This document shows positions 32,215-45,400 of a DNA stretch of 64,000 bases, in pieces. Under the pieces are notes generated by a model. It saw only the letters and a list, made by a program, of their open reading frames with translations. It was not told the origin of the DNA and made no database searches. Within the stretch, counting starts at the first letter, position 1. Each line of letters starts with the position of its first letter. Where the stretch lies: assembly GCA_963573305.1 (NCBI GenBank), contig OY754332.1, positions 142,283,977 to 142,347,976 on the forward strand. The letters are read 5' to 3'. Source of the DNA: Pyrrhosoma nymphula (Eukaryota > Arthropoda > Insecta > Odonata > Coenagrionidae). The translations under genes were made by a program, and so were the position numbers.

Positions 32215-33410
32215 ATTCTCGCATAAAATGGATGGCGTGTGTAAAATACCTTATCCCTGAGTTTTCTAGGAATTAATTCTGTATTTCCCTCTATCATCCC
32301 ATTCACACTAAGTCTATTCCACCTGGTTTGCAAAACCTCCGTGAATCACCTGATGGTGCCTTTGACGCTCTCTCTCTCCATCTTCTCACTTCAATGCTGT
32401 GCTCCACCTCGGCACCCATCTTTCTACTCCATCGCCTCGTCAAAGGTTCATTTTCTCGTATCGTTTTAGTCCATCAAAAGGTTTTTGAAGAGAGTTCGCT
32501 CGCGGCGATCTTGCATTGTGCTCCTGGATACATGACCCGCTACATTTCTGCAGTTTATTCCACCCTGGCAAGGGGAACTCAGCCACCCTCCTTGTGAGCG
32601 ATCCCCTTGTTTGCAGCGGCACTGTCAAATTTTTCCGGCGTACCTTTCTTATCAAAGAGATGGAGATAATTTCAACGTAGTATAATTAAAGCTTCTCAAA
32701 ATTCCTTTATCTTCACCAAAACATTCACACATCAAACAAATACAATTTTGAGGGAAAAGATATTACATCTTAAGTTACAGTTTAACTCAATTATTAACAT
32801 TCTGCAGTTTAATCAACTATCTCATGCGTTAGTTTTTCAACAAGGGTGTTCTTCAGTTTTGATCAGAATTCAGGAATCTATGATTTACAAAACTGCTAAG
32901 TTGTCGATACATCATGTTGAAAATCAAAAAGGCATTACGCGTTGAAAACATAAATAGTTGATTAAGTATTGAGTTAATTTATTATGTTTTTCTAAATTAA
33001 AATAAATATAAAAACCATGAAAATGCAGCTCATTGGAGTGCACTGCAACAACAGTGTCATCAATACTATTTACTCCCACGCATCAATGTGTTGCATTATA
33101 TCTCAATGAAAATGAAAAACAATATTAACTCAACTGTTGCATGTGATTAGGAACAATATTTGGTGGAAGGTACTGATAGACTGCAACATCTGAGGAAGAA
33201 CAAGAGTAGCACGACTCTTCCTGTCTATCTCATAAAATAGTAATTCAAAGAATTGAAATTGGATACCTGATGTACATATAGTAAGAAGAGCTTCCAGTCC
33301 TCTAAAATTTGCCCTCCTGAGAACTAGGATAAAAAGAGTTGGTGTGATTTTATATGTGATGAGCGACAAGTTTAAGGCACATCAAACAAAATGTTTCTTG
33401 AAATAATTAA
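32215..33410. other. Unannotated stretch
   Basis: Nothing recognised. Confidence 0.5.
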
Positions 33411-33418
33411 GGTACATG

Positions 33419-33442
33419 AAGATGACGCCACTACGTTGAAAC
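33419..33442 (+). other. Hammerhead-like motif in noncoding DNA
   Basis: AAGATGA, then ACG/CGT that can pair, then GAAAC. Five of seven bases fit CUGANGA. It is flanked by sequence with the general layout of the other motifs here, but no PLE protein is attached. Confidence 0.35.
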
Positions 33443-33444
33443 TA

Positions 33445-36440
33445 GTTGTACCTGAAAAGAAATTGGTGGAGTATAACAAAGTTTTCCTTTTCATTTACGA
33501 TAAAATGAACTTCCACAAGGTTGAGGCTGAGACGATGGAGATAATTCTCTCCTAATTTCGACTTGAAATCGATTGACACTCTTGAGCTTAACGGAGGGCA
33601 ATTTTATGAATGTCAACAGGAATTGCAAAAAAATGCATTGAGTGAGTCACTGAGCCCCAATCGAAAACAGAGAGTCTTGCATAGTTCTAAAGATATTAAT
33701 GGCATAAAAGCCGTGGATCTCACTATTTCTCCTGACCGTTTATTCGAGCGGAGAATACTCGATTCGTTACCCGTCCTTGGGTACCAAGAGTCTGAGATTC
33801 GTGTCAATCGTTCTATGTCTCCCTCGGGCCTTCCAGCTCTGCCCTCTCGAAATAGGGCTCGGACACAATCGAGCGTTAGTTGTCCACTGTGACCCATTTA
33901 TCACTCGCGCAACTTGGCCTGAGCGCTTGATGCTCCCAGCATTTGACGCTCGATGGAATGCGTGACATTGGAGTGAGAAAGTCCAAATTTGAGACGACCC
34001 ACAGTGGGAAGCATTTTTTCATTCATTAACACCTTCAACCCCTAAAAGTCATCCGAAACTATAAGCTTAAAAGGAAATATGCGAGTACAATTTTGTGCAC
34101 ATTCCAAAAGAAAAGAATATTTGAAAAGCAAATTGGCATAATATTAAGGATTCTGCAATAAAAGTGACGTATTACGATTCAAAGCTATTGAATATATAAA
34201 TAACGCCATAAACGTTATTACAAATGATCCACCAAGAAATAGACATCAGGGGTGAAACCCGAGCTAAAGTTTCAAAAATAACTGCTTCACACCACTGAGA
34301 AATGAAACTGAATGCTTTAGTGAATTTCTTTGGAGACTAGAAAGCGTTCTCCCAGAAGTATCCGCAAATAACCGATAAAAGGGCTCTGCAGTGCCAATAA
34401 ACGACCCTTCGCCGTCCGTCCAACTGCAGTGCAGGGGGCGGGGGAGTTGCAGCCGTGCGACACCAGCTGTGGGTTGGTGGCCTCGAAGAGACAATAATCC
34501 ATGTAGTCTTCGTTAAAAGTGTGGCTATTCGTCAGTAGACGATGTCAAGTTGCTAAAAAGAGAAACACCCGCGGTGCACCCGAAGAAAGCAGCCTTTCAG
34601 TGCATCCTAAACCTTTACCCTATGTGACAAAATTCGTAATTTTTCCACGATTTCGCCAAAATATAATAGATGGAGGCTCTTTTCAATGTTAATATCTCGA
34701 AAATTTCCATAGCGGAGTGGATGCGGTTACAATCCATTCCACACACTTGCCGCGCCACCTTACCTTCTTTGCAAATGCCCAATAATTTCAAAGACTCACT
34801 TAAAATACCTTGAGTCTCCATTAATGAAACCCAAGGAAGCTAGAGAATGTGGATGGCACAATTGACCTGCAGGTCTCAGTGCCTCGGGGCTCTTACTTAA
34901 GAAGCCATACCACCCAAAACCTTAATCTAAAAAGAATCTAATCACTCAATGTTGCAGGCGAGTTGGACTAGACTCGACCGCGCGATCGAAAAACCGATTT
35001 GAAATTCAGCGTCAGAAACGGTCGCAGCATTACTCATCGGATTCGCACTTTGGAAGCTTTGTAGAGTTTCCCCATACAAGTTACTTTAATATGCTTGGCA
35101 ATGAAAATAACTATTTCTCTACATGTATTTAAAAATGACTAAAAATGAGGGTCCGCCATTTTTTTAATATCTTTGGTAAATAATGACAAAAAAGTAAGTA
35201 GACTACATTAAAAAAAAGATGAAAAACAGTTTCATTTTACTGCATTACATTTTATTCCAATTCTTTACCATTAAAGGCTTAGCAAGGGCTTGATTTTGAA
35301 TATTTCGTGAAAAAATTGAGTGTAGACCATTTTGGCTAAATTTGTGCAACTTTGACATCATGCAAATTGTTAATTGTTGAGTACTAAGTAAAATACTATG
35401 CGTCATCGCATGCACAGGTCTTTTGAAAATATTTATGCAAAGTTTCAGCTTCCTGGCTTGAAAAAAATCACTTTTTGACTTTTAGCCATTTTTGCTTTCG
35501 ATTTCACCCCACTGTGCGTCGGTCCAAGAGCAGTGATTTGGGCTAATCAAACAAACATCCAATCGCATTATCATATTCTGGTACGTGACGAAAATTACAA
35601 TTAATCTCCTTACATTAAACAGAATTTATACGCACAATTCATCGACTTAGGAAGGCCCAGAGCAGCGTTACCTTACCAGTATTACGTGTACCCTAAGATG
35701 CACAATCTGGGAAGTTTTACAGTATACCAGAAGCCGTGAAATGGTGGATATTTCTATAAACTGTTCACAAATTCCTCTTAATAGGGACTTTAGGAGGTCC
35801 ATTCAAATTAAACGGCCTGTGAATGAGCATATAAGTTCAGGCGTGAACTGCTTGGATTAACTTTCATACTTACCACAGTGAAAACAGTAATGCGCTATTC
35901 CAAGAATAAAATAAGAACTGACCAAAAAGGTATTCTCTCGCACAAACGGTAACGGATTTTTAGACAACTTCAGTCGAACAGGATTTTATGCGTGACTAGC
36001 TTTTTAGTTATTTTGGGAAATGAACGGAAGTAGGAAAGAATGGGATTGTATGGGTAATGGAGAAAGGAAGGAGAAACACAGTGTCGGCGTTAGCCCAAGC
36101 TTACCGAAAGGCGCCAAGCGGTCTATAGTACAACAATTCGACGGACGGAATATCACCCTTAAAGTGCTCTCCAAAAGCAGGGATCGAAATTCCTCGGAAA
36201 AATTTATGCCACCTCGAACTGGAAACCAGAACTGTAGTCACTACACCAAACCTATCCTCAATTGTGGACCCTGGCTACATATTACATTGGTTCTGATAAC
36301 GGTATCAAGCTGATATAAAATTGGAATAATAAACTGGTCAAAAATGGGAAACAATCACTGAGTTATTCACAGAACGCTAATAAGCATTGAAGCTCTTGGA
36401 TTCCTCCGCAAATTAAGACGATAAAATGCGAATAAATTGC
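33445..36440. other. Unannotated stretch with a possible transposon end at 35516
   Basis: No gene recognised. CACTGTG ends at 35516 and is followed by CGTCG; a CACAGTG also occurs at 34000-34006. The possible Transib-like reading is discussed as a finding. Confidence 0.4.
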
Positions 36441-36456
36441 CTCAAGAAATATCCAC

Positions 36457-36525
36457 CTGGACCAGAAATCGAACCCAGGACCTTAGTCTTGGCGATACAA
36501 TGCGAAACCACTACGCTACCCAGGC
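36457..36525 (-). mobile_element. tRNA-derived SINE, family C, minus copy
   Basis: On the minus strand, TAGCGTAGTGG (A box, 36508-36518) and GGGTTCGATTTC (B box, 36465-36476) are spaced as in a tRNA. The partner plus copy starts at 36752 with its head facing this one. Confidence 0.7.
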
Positions 36526-36751
36526 GTCTTTGAATCGATTTCAGTAGGCTTGAAATGACCATGGTGTTCTTCCCGAACAGTCCTTCAAGGATGGCAAAGG
36601 TAATGGTATAACGGCTTCAAAGAAGCCACTTCTCATGAGGCGAAATCATTGACCACGCTAAATGCATAAATGGATTGCGTTTTGAAGATTAAGCTGATGC
36701 CGCAAATTATGGCGCCGAAACACGAGTACAATCCCACAAAAATTTTGAATT

Positions 36752-36900
36752 CTGGGTAGCGTAGCGGTCAGTGCCATGTCCCGGAAAGGAAAAAGTTCCG
36801 CGGTTCAATTCTTGGTCGTGGGGGAATTTTTCTCGTGGCAGTTACTTCGTGATCCGAAGAGTCTCTAAGGTGGTCACAGGACGAGGCCATCGCTCGGGGG
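36752..36900 (+). mobile_element. tRNA-derived SINE, family C, plus copy
   Basis: TAGCGTAGCGG (A box, 36757-36767) and GGTTCAATTC (B box, 36802-36811). The body is GC-rich and runs into a 12-14 nt G run at about 36896-36907. Confidence 0.65.
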
Positions 36901-37049
36901 GGGGGGGCAATTGAGGTGGTCGCCCCGAAAATTGGGAGGGCGAAGTGTCTCTCCCGTGCATTTTGTTCCGCTGGGGAAGCTAGGAATTTTTTTCTCGAAG
37001 GAGGGACGGTGTTGACGCAGAACTCGAGAAGAGTGACTCTGGCCATAGT

Positions 37050-39205
37050 TTAAGCAACACTTTCTCTCCCGTATTGCCAATTTAATGCTTGTTTGTTTTA
37101 AATAAAAGGTATATTTAAATTAAATAAACGTTCAAAATCGTGTGTATTTTTTTGCAAAAGACACGGTTTTTTCATGGTGTAATTTATCTTGGCTCTGGAA
37201 CAAACACTAAACCCAAATCCCACAGTCGAACCAAACTAACACTGATCCGATTTTCGTTCAGATTATGAATTGAGCTATGTATAGTTTGTTACCTCACCTA
37301 AATTGATGGAATTTATGCTAAAGTTGTCCACATTTTATCATGGTAACTTGTAATGTAAAGCAATATATTCAAACTGAAAGTTTATATTTGACAAATGGGA
37401 AAAATGGGTAACACAGACTGAAGAAAACAAAATTATAATTTCCTAAATGATATCTCAAGAATACTTCCATCTTAAAGTGTTTCTAAAAATATTTCATGAT
37501 GCTTCTGTAAATACGATGCTTCTGTAAATGTTTGTAAAAGAGTATTATTTTGTAATTACTAATTTTTGTATTCTTTCTGGAGATATAGGTCTATTAATTT
37601 TGAATTTATTTTATTTCTCTTTACCAACGATTAGCATTATTATACATACTTCTTCAATGCTCAGAAGGAACTCACTTTGAGCTCCAAAGAAGCATGTATA
37701 TCAAGCAGTCAGTATGAATATATTTATAATTGTTTGAAAGAGAGAGATTTTTTTTCAATTTTGGAATGAATCCTAATTAAGAAAACTCAATGTCTCGTAA
37801 TTATTATCTTAATCTTTCTTTTAGAAAGAAGCCAGGCTGTGATGTTAAATATAAGAACGTATTCGTTTTATAAGAATTTCTATTTCTATTTGTTTTATAA
37901 GTATTTAATATAATAATTTAGTATTTTGAATTCTTAACGAGCTACCTCCTAGATCTTAAGGACTTGTAATGACTGAATATCTTCTGCCATTTGTACTGTA
38001 CAATATACTCCTTGATCCCAAATAAAGCAACTAACTTTCTTAAAGGACTTTCATGGTTCTCACTGTAGCATAGTTCCTACGATGTTTCACAACAGGTACT
38101 GAAAGATTCCAAGAGATATTTAGCGTCTTCAAATGGATATCATAGCTTACAGAAAAGACCAGCCTCCTGGAGCACGTTACCCGGGAATTAGGATTTAAAA
38201 ACTTTTTTTCACATTTTTTCCTCAGCACGTTGCGCGGTACCATTGTGCCGCGGTATATTAAACGCTTCCCCGTGGAGTAGTATGGAGGAAACAGCCAACG
38301 AAAGGGTGTCTTGAAAGCAGAAGATTAAAATGACGCTCAGGGAAGTATGATTCCTCGCTGCGAAAGGTTCTCCTACGCAAGCTTTGCATCAATCTCGAAT
38401 TTACGGAGCTCTTCATGAATGCAAAGAAGGAGATAAGTCCTTTCAATCGCATATATTCCAAGGTTCTATTATTTCCAGTTGCTAAGTTGATATAACGCAT
38501 CAATACCGGAGGCAACCACTGGAAACTTATGCATAGATGTCTGTAAACGAGCGAGGACTGATAAAAGATACAAGGACTTGGAATTCCTTAACGACAGTGA
38601 GAAAGACGTTTTTGAGCTAACTAAAAATATTACATCTGTGATGATATGTTCAAAAGAAATCTTCAAAGGTGCAAATCATAATATTTCAAATAATAAGAGT
38701 TTAACTCACTAAACAATTAATATGACTTTATTTATTGGCTCTAGGATCGTATACCTAATATTCCATTAAACGTGCGGGGGATTATATCCAGTTACTGTGT
38801 CCGCAGTACACGTTTGCCTGCTCTGGAAGCCCCATGGAGGGATGAACCCCGATTTATGTGGACTCGCCTGGACACGAGTTTGGACTCCTAACCTCGGGCC
38901 CTTAGGTGACTCAGCCCCTCACAGCGGGTGGTTAGCGGCACCAACTGGTCTGTCGCAGATTAATTTATACCATTGAAAAGTGAGCCAAAAATCGAAAAAT
39001 TATGTTGCTCATTGTACTGGATTTATCAAGCTGATGAAAACGATTTTTTAATCTAAGTCTTGCAGTAGACATTAACCCTTTTCGTGGTTTATGTCTAACG
39101 AATTAACGCCTACTATGATCTACTACCTAATGAAGAAGGCTTTTACATATGGCAGTGCAATTGGCAACAAAAAACAAACGCATGCTACCATAATCTAGAA
39201 GGTGA
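37050..39205. other. Unannotated stretch
   Basis: AT-rich with a small GC-richer segment at 38815-38955 that could be an old repeat. No coding signal. Confidence 0.45.
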
Positions 39206-39210
39206 ATATA

Positions 39211-39290
39211 CTACACTGGCGGGATTCGAATCCGCGACCCTGGGGTTGGTAGGCAAAGACCTTACCCCGCCACCACCGAGGCTGACAATC
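39211..39290 (-). mobile_element. tRNA-derived SINE, family B, second copy
   Basis: On the minus strand, CTCGGTGGTGGCGGGGTAAG and the B box GGATTCGAATCC (39222-39233) match the copy at 16821-16896 in order and spacing. Confidence 0.75.
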
Positions 39291-39299
39291 AAGGCACAC

Positions 39300-40670
39300 G
39301 AGCGCTGCGGACCCAGCATGTGAGGCAGGGCCGCAGAGGAGCTCGATGCTGGCAGTTAAAGTCCATCTAAATGAGGATTGAGTACGATGTCCACCTAAAT
39401 CAGGGTCAACCCCTACACGGGGCCTCCAGTGAAGGTGAAGAGGTTCTGCAACCCCAGCGAACGGCCATAAGCAAGGTTTCGAATTTCTATCAATCACCTT
39501 CTTTCACCGTTATGCTCATTACACAGGAGACAGGACTTCCACTTAACGGAGGTTGTTATTCCAATACATATATGTGGTTACTGGCCGTCTTTTTCCTGGC
39601 ATATATCTTTCCAATTAGTCGGAATATTGGAGTGTGTTCAATTACGAAGATGCTGCAAGTGGCCTACCTTACTATATTTGATAATTGCGAGAGTAACTAT
39701 TGGAATTCAAACAGCTCTTTAAAAAAATTACATCATAATGAAGCAAAACCAAATTTTTAACGATGGCATCGCGGATGTACATGCTACACGAAAGGAAATA
39801 TATAGTTTTTTTGGGTACCTTAACGTGCTATTTTGCAGCATTCAAATCTATGTATGGTAAATATCAAGGGATACTTTATTAATTCATATTTCCAAAACTT
39901 TCGTCGCTTAGTTAGGTATTTAAGCATGCAAAATGTATCTATAAAGATCGGCTTTCAAAACAAGTAGATAAACTGGTGTAGACGATAAAAGCCGCTTCAA
40001 AAGAGGTTATTTAAATCCTGTCCCTTGCGAGAAACACAAATCATTCATTCAACTCCAAGAGGTGTCTTACACTGAGATTGGCACTCGTGGTATCACCTTT
40101 TTTGTCCACAGGAAATAATGTATTTTGGTGCATTTGATCCTCTCAGAAACTGTTCTCCCAGATAAGTTTTTTCACGGATTTATTACATTTCCTGCTGCGT
40201 CCTCAAGGACGCGTCTTCTGCACTTATGTTTCTTTCTTTCGTTACTGATTTTCCGATGTTGATATTATTTAAATTTTCATTAGCAACAGATGATTTAATC
40301 ATTTGCATTATTAGCAACAGTTTAAGCACTTCATATTGCTCATAAGCAAACTGAGCAACATATATTATAGCGGTTACTTTAGTAGAAAATAAACTATTTC
40401 AATCATGTCCCCGTCACTGAGTGAGGTGGACGTATTCGGCAGTTGCGTGAGCAGTGAAGGGCAAGTCCCAAATGAATGAGTTTAGCTTAATTCTCCTAGT
40501 GTCCGTGTTTGACATAAGAAGGCGTTTAAAATTGATAGGAACATTATTTATTCCTAAGAGTTATTATATATTCCTATGGTTCATTTCATTTACTTCGGGG
40601 CAATTAATTGGATTTCGCCACTTTTGATTATGGCTGAGTGTCATCTGTAACAAGAATGTTTTAAGCCGCC
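39300..40670. other. Unannotated stretch
   Basis: A 129-codon ORF at 39371-39760 overlaps repeat-like GC-rich sequence at its start and is AT-rich afterwards; no domain recognised. Confidence 0.45.
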
Positions 40671-40681
40671 AGCTAAAAAAT

Positions 40682-41030
40682 GTGTGCGCTGATTACAAGA
40701 TCAAGTTTTATGTCAATTACATGGACATCTCCAAGGAGTACATAGATTATAAAACTACTGAGAAGCAAATCAGGCGCTACCAACCCTGTTCAGCTGTGTG
40801 GCGACGCTCTATGTCTGCTGTATCTTCCGAATCAAGAGATTTATCCCACGTCATTGCAATGCTTGAGGATGCCAAGAAAGACCATGAAAGACTTGGAGCG
40901 GAAATAAACACTTCCTTTGAGTTCGTGCACCAAAAAGTAGACGATTATTAAAAATGGCTTGAGTGTCTATGTTCTCGAATGAATGAATACCTGGAAAGCA
41001 TTAATAAGTTAAATGTAGAAAACGCGACGA
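40682..41030 (+). pseudogene. Possible LINE ORF1 coiled-coil fragment
   Basis: The ORF 40682-40951 has a heptad-like C-terminal part (MLEDAKKDHERLGAEIN, then FVHQKVDD). After a TAA the same style continues: MNEYLESINKLNVENATMK. Charged coiled coils of this kind are common in ORF1 of animal LINEs, and an RT remnant on the same strand follows at 41252. The link to that RT is inference, since a repeat lies between them. Confidence 0.45.
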
Positions 41031-41040
41031 TGAAACACGC

Positions 41041-41155
41041 GGAAAGGATCTGGTCCCCTATCCTGCCTGTGTGAATGCCACACGCCAATGTCTTAGTACA
41101 GGGTGAGCTCTACTCTCGCCCATCAAAACCAACCTTCGGGTTGAGACACTGAGTA
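41041..41155 (-). repeat. Repeat D, minus copy
   Basis: The reverse complement (CAACCCGAAGGTTGG, AGAGTAGAGCTCACC, GGCGTGTGGCATTCACAC) aligns with 47650-47765. The CCMAAGGTTGG core is a small palindrome. The family is unknown to me. Confidence 0.7.
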
Positions 41156-41251
41156 TGAGAAATATAACAGCCAAGCAATGACAAACTGTGGATGACATTA
41201 TAGGCTCAAAACGGCAAGTAATATCAAATCTTTAAACTACTTATCACTAGC

Positions 41252-42200
41252 ATGCATGGTATTGCTAATGGGTTTAGCAAATTTAACCAGATTATGGAGA
41301 GTAATAGAGGTCGTATGAGTACTAAGCTCTTCATCATCCCACCAGATTTTCATAGTAGGTTTCCCAATAACCTTGCCATAGACTTTGTGTTCTTTTTACC
41401 AAAACCCACCCTGGAAGTCAAAACTATCACCGAAGGCCTGAATTCTAATATCTCAAATGGTATAGACAATGTTTCCATTTATACTGTTAAGTCCATCAAT
41501 GAAAAGGTACCTAGCTCATATCTTCGCACAAATTGCCAATTTAAGCTTGGAAATTGGTACATTTCCAAATAAATTAAAAAGCGCATTAGATATACTAATT
41601 TTCAAGAAAGGTGATAGAACTGACAATCATCATTATCGGCATATCTCTCTACTCCCTTTTTTCAAATATTTTGGAAAAACTTGAAAATTCAAGGCATCTG
41701 AGTTTTTGGAATTAGACCAATTACTCTAGTAATTGGCAGTTCGTTTAAAAAAAAACAAATCCACTAAGGACGCTCTTTTAAAAATTTGATCCGATCTAAA
41801 TGAGGGTTTTAGCAACAATGAAAAAACAGCTGGTTTATTTTTTGATATAACCGAAGCCTTTAATTCTGTAAATCATTCTATATTGTTAACAAGACTTTTG
41901 GAGGCTGGCAATAGAGGTTTGGCGAATTACAGGTTCAACAGCTTCCTGTCTGGTAGAGCCCAAAAGTGAAAAAATGACTACCTTAGTGTGGAATTGCCCC
42001 TCACGTGTTCAGTGCCCCTATATTCCATCCTGGGGCCATGCTAAAAATTAGTTTTATGGTACATTCAATGGTAAACTTTTGCCGATGACACTGATCTGTG
42101 TCATTCCGCGTCTATTGCCTCTGAAGTTCTATCACAGATGCAAAAAGATCTAAAAGAGAATCAGTTGTTAGTGCTTGAGCAACAAACTGGTTTGAAGTGG
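41252..42200 (+). pseudogene. LINE reverse transcriptase, heavily broken
   Basis: RT fingers: SNGIDNVS, then LKSALDILIFKKGDRTDNHH and YRHISLLP (41580-41680). Motif A region: GLFFDITEAFNSVNHSILL (about 41838-41895), then RLLEAGNRGLANY and SFLSGRAQK. The catalytic motif reads TFADDTDLC at about 42074-42100, that is FADD. Frames change several times and parts of the palm are missing. The fragment continues up to 42224, where a foldback element interrupts it. Confidence 0.8.
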
Positions 42201-42208
42201 TAAGTCGA

Positions 42209-42224
42209 AGTTTATGTTATTTAG
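42209..42224. repeat. 16-bp target site duplication, left copy
   Basis: AGTTTATGTTATTTAG, identical to 42458-42473. It lies just outside the foldback element. Confidence 0.9.
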
Positions 42225-42457
42225 AATTAATTTTTACAAAAACACGATACAAAATTTCACTAATTATTTTCTTGCTGTCGACCGGTTTCGACGACTAAAG
42301 CGTCATTGATAAGATAAAACAATGTTGTATCTTGTAAATGACGCTTTAGTCGTCGAAACCGGTCGACAGCAAGAAAATAAATAGTGAAATTTTGTATCGT
42401 GTTTTTGTAACAATTAATTCTATCTTCAATTTCCACAAAGTATCGCCACAATCGATT
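42225..42457. mobile_element. Foldback insertion (233 bp) with hammerhead-like arms
   Basis: Inverted arms of about 83 bp (42224-42306 and 42338-42420) are almost perfect. Each arm holds ATGACG, then CTTTAGT, then CGTCGAAACC, a degenerate hammerhead layout. The right side has 37 bp outside the arms. A 16-bp target duplication, long like those left by target-primed insertion, flanks the whole. The two arms look like opposing copies of one PLE-type end. The same downstream pattern (TGAAATTTTGTATCG) recurs at 9215-9345. Confidence 0.8.
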
Positions 42458-42473
42458 AGTTTATGTTATTTAG
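42458..42473. repeat. 16-bp target site duplication, right copy
   Basis: AGTTTATGTTATTTAG, as at 42209-42224. Confidence 0.9.
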
Positions 42474-42474
42474 T

Positions 42475-45400
42475 TTGAACAATTTACCTTTACCTGTAAT
42501 TTATACTTACTACAGATGTTCTCTTTCCATTACTTCATGCGAAAACGTTTGTCATAAGTGCAAAAAATTGAGAATATACATTATACATAAATTATTTAGG
42601 TTTAATCTTACACCAAAACTGTAATTAGAAATTTCATATTAAAAAAATTGCAATCAAAGGTGGTTATTACACTGAGAAAATTACATCTGCTCAGACACAA
42701 CTTCCCAGTTTCTGTATACAATGCTCTAGTCCATTCAAGAATTGAATGTGGCATATCCTGTTTGGGAGGTTTTACTGGTTACTCTGACTAATATTCAATC
42801 GATAAGAGTTGGTCAATACAAAATCCTACGGGAGATTCTACGAACTCCTTGAACTGAATATTCATTTCCATTGTTTTTCAAGTAAAAATATTCTTCCAAT
42901 CAAGCATTTATATGTGTAAAACGTATTAAGAAGTTTTTCTAATCGCGGAGGGCCCACACAAGTATTTAACTTCCTTAACCTAACATACATGTTTATCATT
43001 TTCTTACACCGAAATGTATACTTAGCTACCACAAGATCTATAAATTGATAAAAACCAAATATTGATTAAATATAAATAGATAAATTCGTTATTATTGCAA
43101 AAAATTGGAAATATACTTTTAAACTATTGTTGTTCCTCATCAATTGCTGTTCTATTGACCATGTTCATGATGTTTTTAATGTTATTTATTGTGATTTAAT
43201 AAACTGTATATCTGTGTGTTAAAATGATATATATTCATCCCATGTAACGACACTCTTCCTATGTTAAGTTGAATAGCCTTTTATAAGATTGTTTACATTT
43301 TATTGTAACTACCTGCCATATCCAAGAAATTCCCAAATCCAAATCCAAAAAAACCCAACATGAGAACTTCTTTTCTGGGTTGCCTAATTTCATTATTTTT
43401 GTGTGTTCATTTTCTGTATAATTGATGGAGTGGAATAAATGTGTTACTATTATTACTCCCGGAAAAGTACGTACATTAACTTCCATAGCATAAGCATTAC
43501 GCAAGACAATTAGAATATAACATTGAAAACAACCGAGAGCATTATTACTCCCCAGAAGCATGCATTGAAAAGCGTTGTCATAATACGTGAAATTTAGTAT
43601 TCTTTAGTTAAATCAGGCTACAGAAAATGTTCAGTTTCTAGTCACTCAATCAATGGAATTTCCCAAATTTAAAATTCTGCGAAGAATTGTATGAATTAAG
43701 ACATCGCTCGTTGTTTTAGGTATTTATATTAAAAATACGACCAGATGGGTAATGTAAAGAAATTGAATTGGGAAATCCGTAAAATGGGAGGAGTAAACAA
43801 AGTGCATAACCTATTCAAACATCATAACGGGAACATCGCTATCAAAATAAATAACTTCTTTTCCAGATAATATGAATGACCATGGCCATTAAGTTGAAGG
43901 AAGCATCCTTTTTTCTAAGAGTCAAACTAAACATGATCTCCTCATTCCAGGAGCACATTAATAATCCGAACCAGCATTTGAAACCTTCCTTCGGAATATT
44001 CACTTGTCGTTATTAAAATTCAAAATGCATGAAAGGAAGAATTACGAGGAAGACCAAGGGTGGAGTACATAATAAATAACTATGAGAGGTTTTAAAATGA
44101 AGACTTTTGAATGAGCAAATTGGTTAATTTAAAGTGGAGTGATTTATATAAAAATAAAATTTAATTAATTTCACCTTGTTTTTATGCAATAGTAATAATG
44201 CACCTTGTTACCTGCGCATGTATCCATACAATTCCGCCTCAGTTAAAGTCCATTATTTCAAAAAAGCCTTAGTCATGAAAAAAGTCAATATTTAAGAATA
44301 CTTCCATTCATTCTAAATCCCAGCGTTTCAGCCTCTAATTGAATGTGGATAACTACAGTGATTCCGTTGTAAACCATTAAAATGGATGCGTTCAATAGGT
44401 AATAAAAGTTGTACCAGCAAAATACTTTCCACGAAAAACTCATAAAACACGATTAATGACTCTAGTGCCACCAGAAAGTTTGCATTCCTTTTTCACTGTG
44501 TCTCAGAGCCAAACGTTTTATCGTGCCTTAGTAAGTTCCAATATCCTGGCACTTAAACAATATTACTGGCCATATCAAATTTATCTCGAGAATCACGATT
44601 CCTCATTGATCCTTAAGATTCAAATAATAAATGAATTCAAATTAAAATTGCTTAAAAAATCCTTTAGATTCTAAAAATTTAAACCTTACCCTATAAAAAT
44701 ACGAGATATTGATTAAAACATTTATAATGCATTCAATATTTCTACATTCATTCGGAGAAGAGCAAACCATATACCATGATGATAATTCCTTGAATAGAAT
44801 TCCTTGATTACTCCTAGTGATAATTCCTTGAATTTTTTATGCAGCTCTGGGGATGTTTTGAATGTAGAGTTCCAGCTTCCAAACAAATTTATAGCATAGC
44901 CCACCACTTACAATTATATTTACGTTTGTGACTACCAAGGAAAAATATGACTGCAAGCAATTTTTCCGCGAAAATAAGCCATGACTTTAGCTCAAGATGT
45001 GCAACTTTAACGAGCGGATGCTTAATATCGTGGATGGCATATTTGAGGGCTACTAGAATGGTTTTGGCCCTTTCATGATGATGTAAATGTCATTGATGAG
45101 GTAATTTCATTGATTTTTCCTTATATCACGTGGGCTGTAGTACCATTGTGTTGAGGTTAATTTTATTGATATTTTCAGCCAGCATTCTTATTTTCATTAT
45201 GCTACAAATAAATATGGTTCAGAATTGAGAGTGAATCTATCGTTCATTAATTTTAATCTCCATCTCCGACTTCACCATGAAGTACCTTCTCTTCTTGCTG
45301 TGTGGCTGAAATAATTTTTAATATACCTTGCCCGATGTAGCTGGTTATCATTTCGACAGAGTCTTCTCAATCAAAAGTCGATAGAAATCTTCATCGCTAT

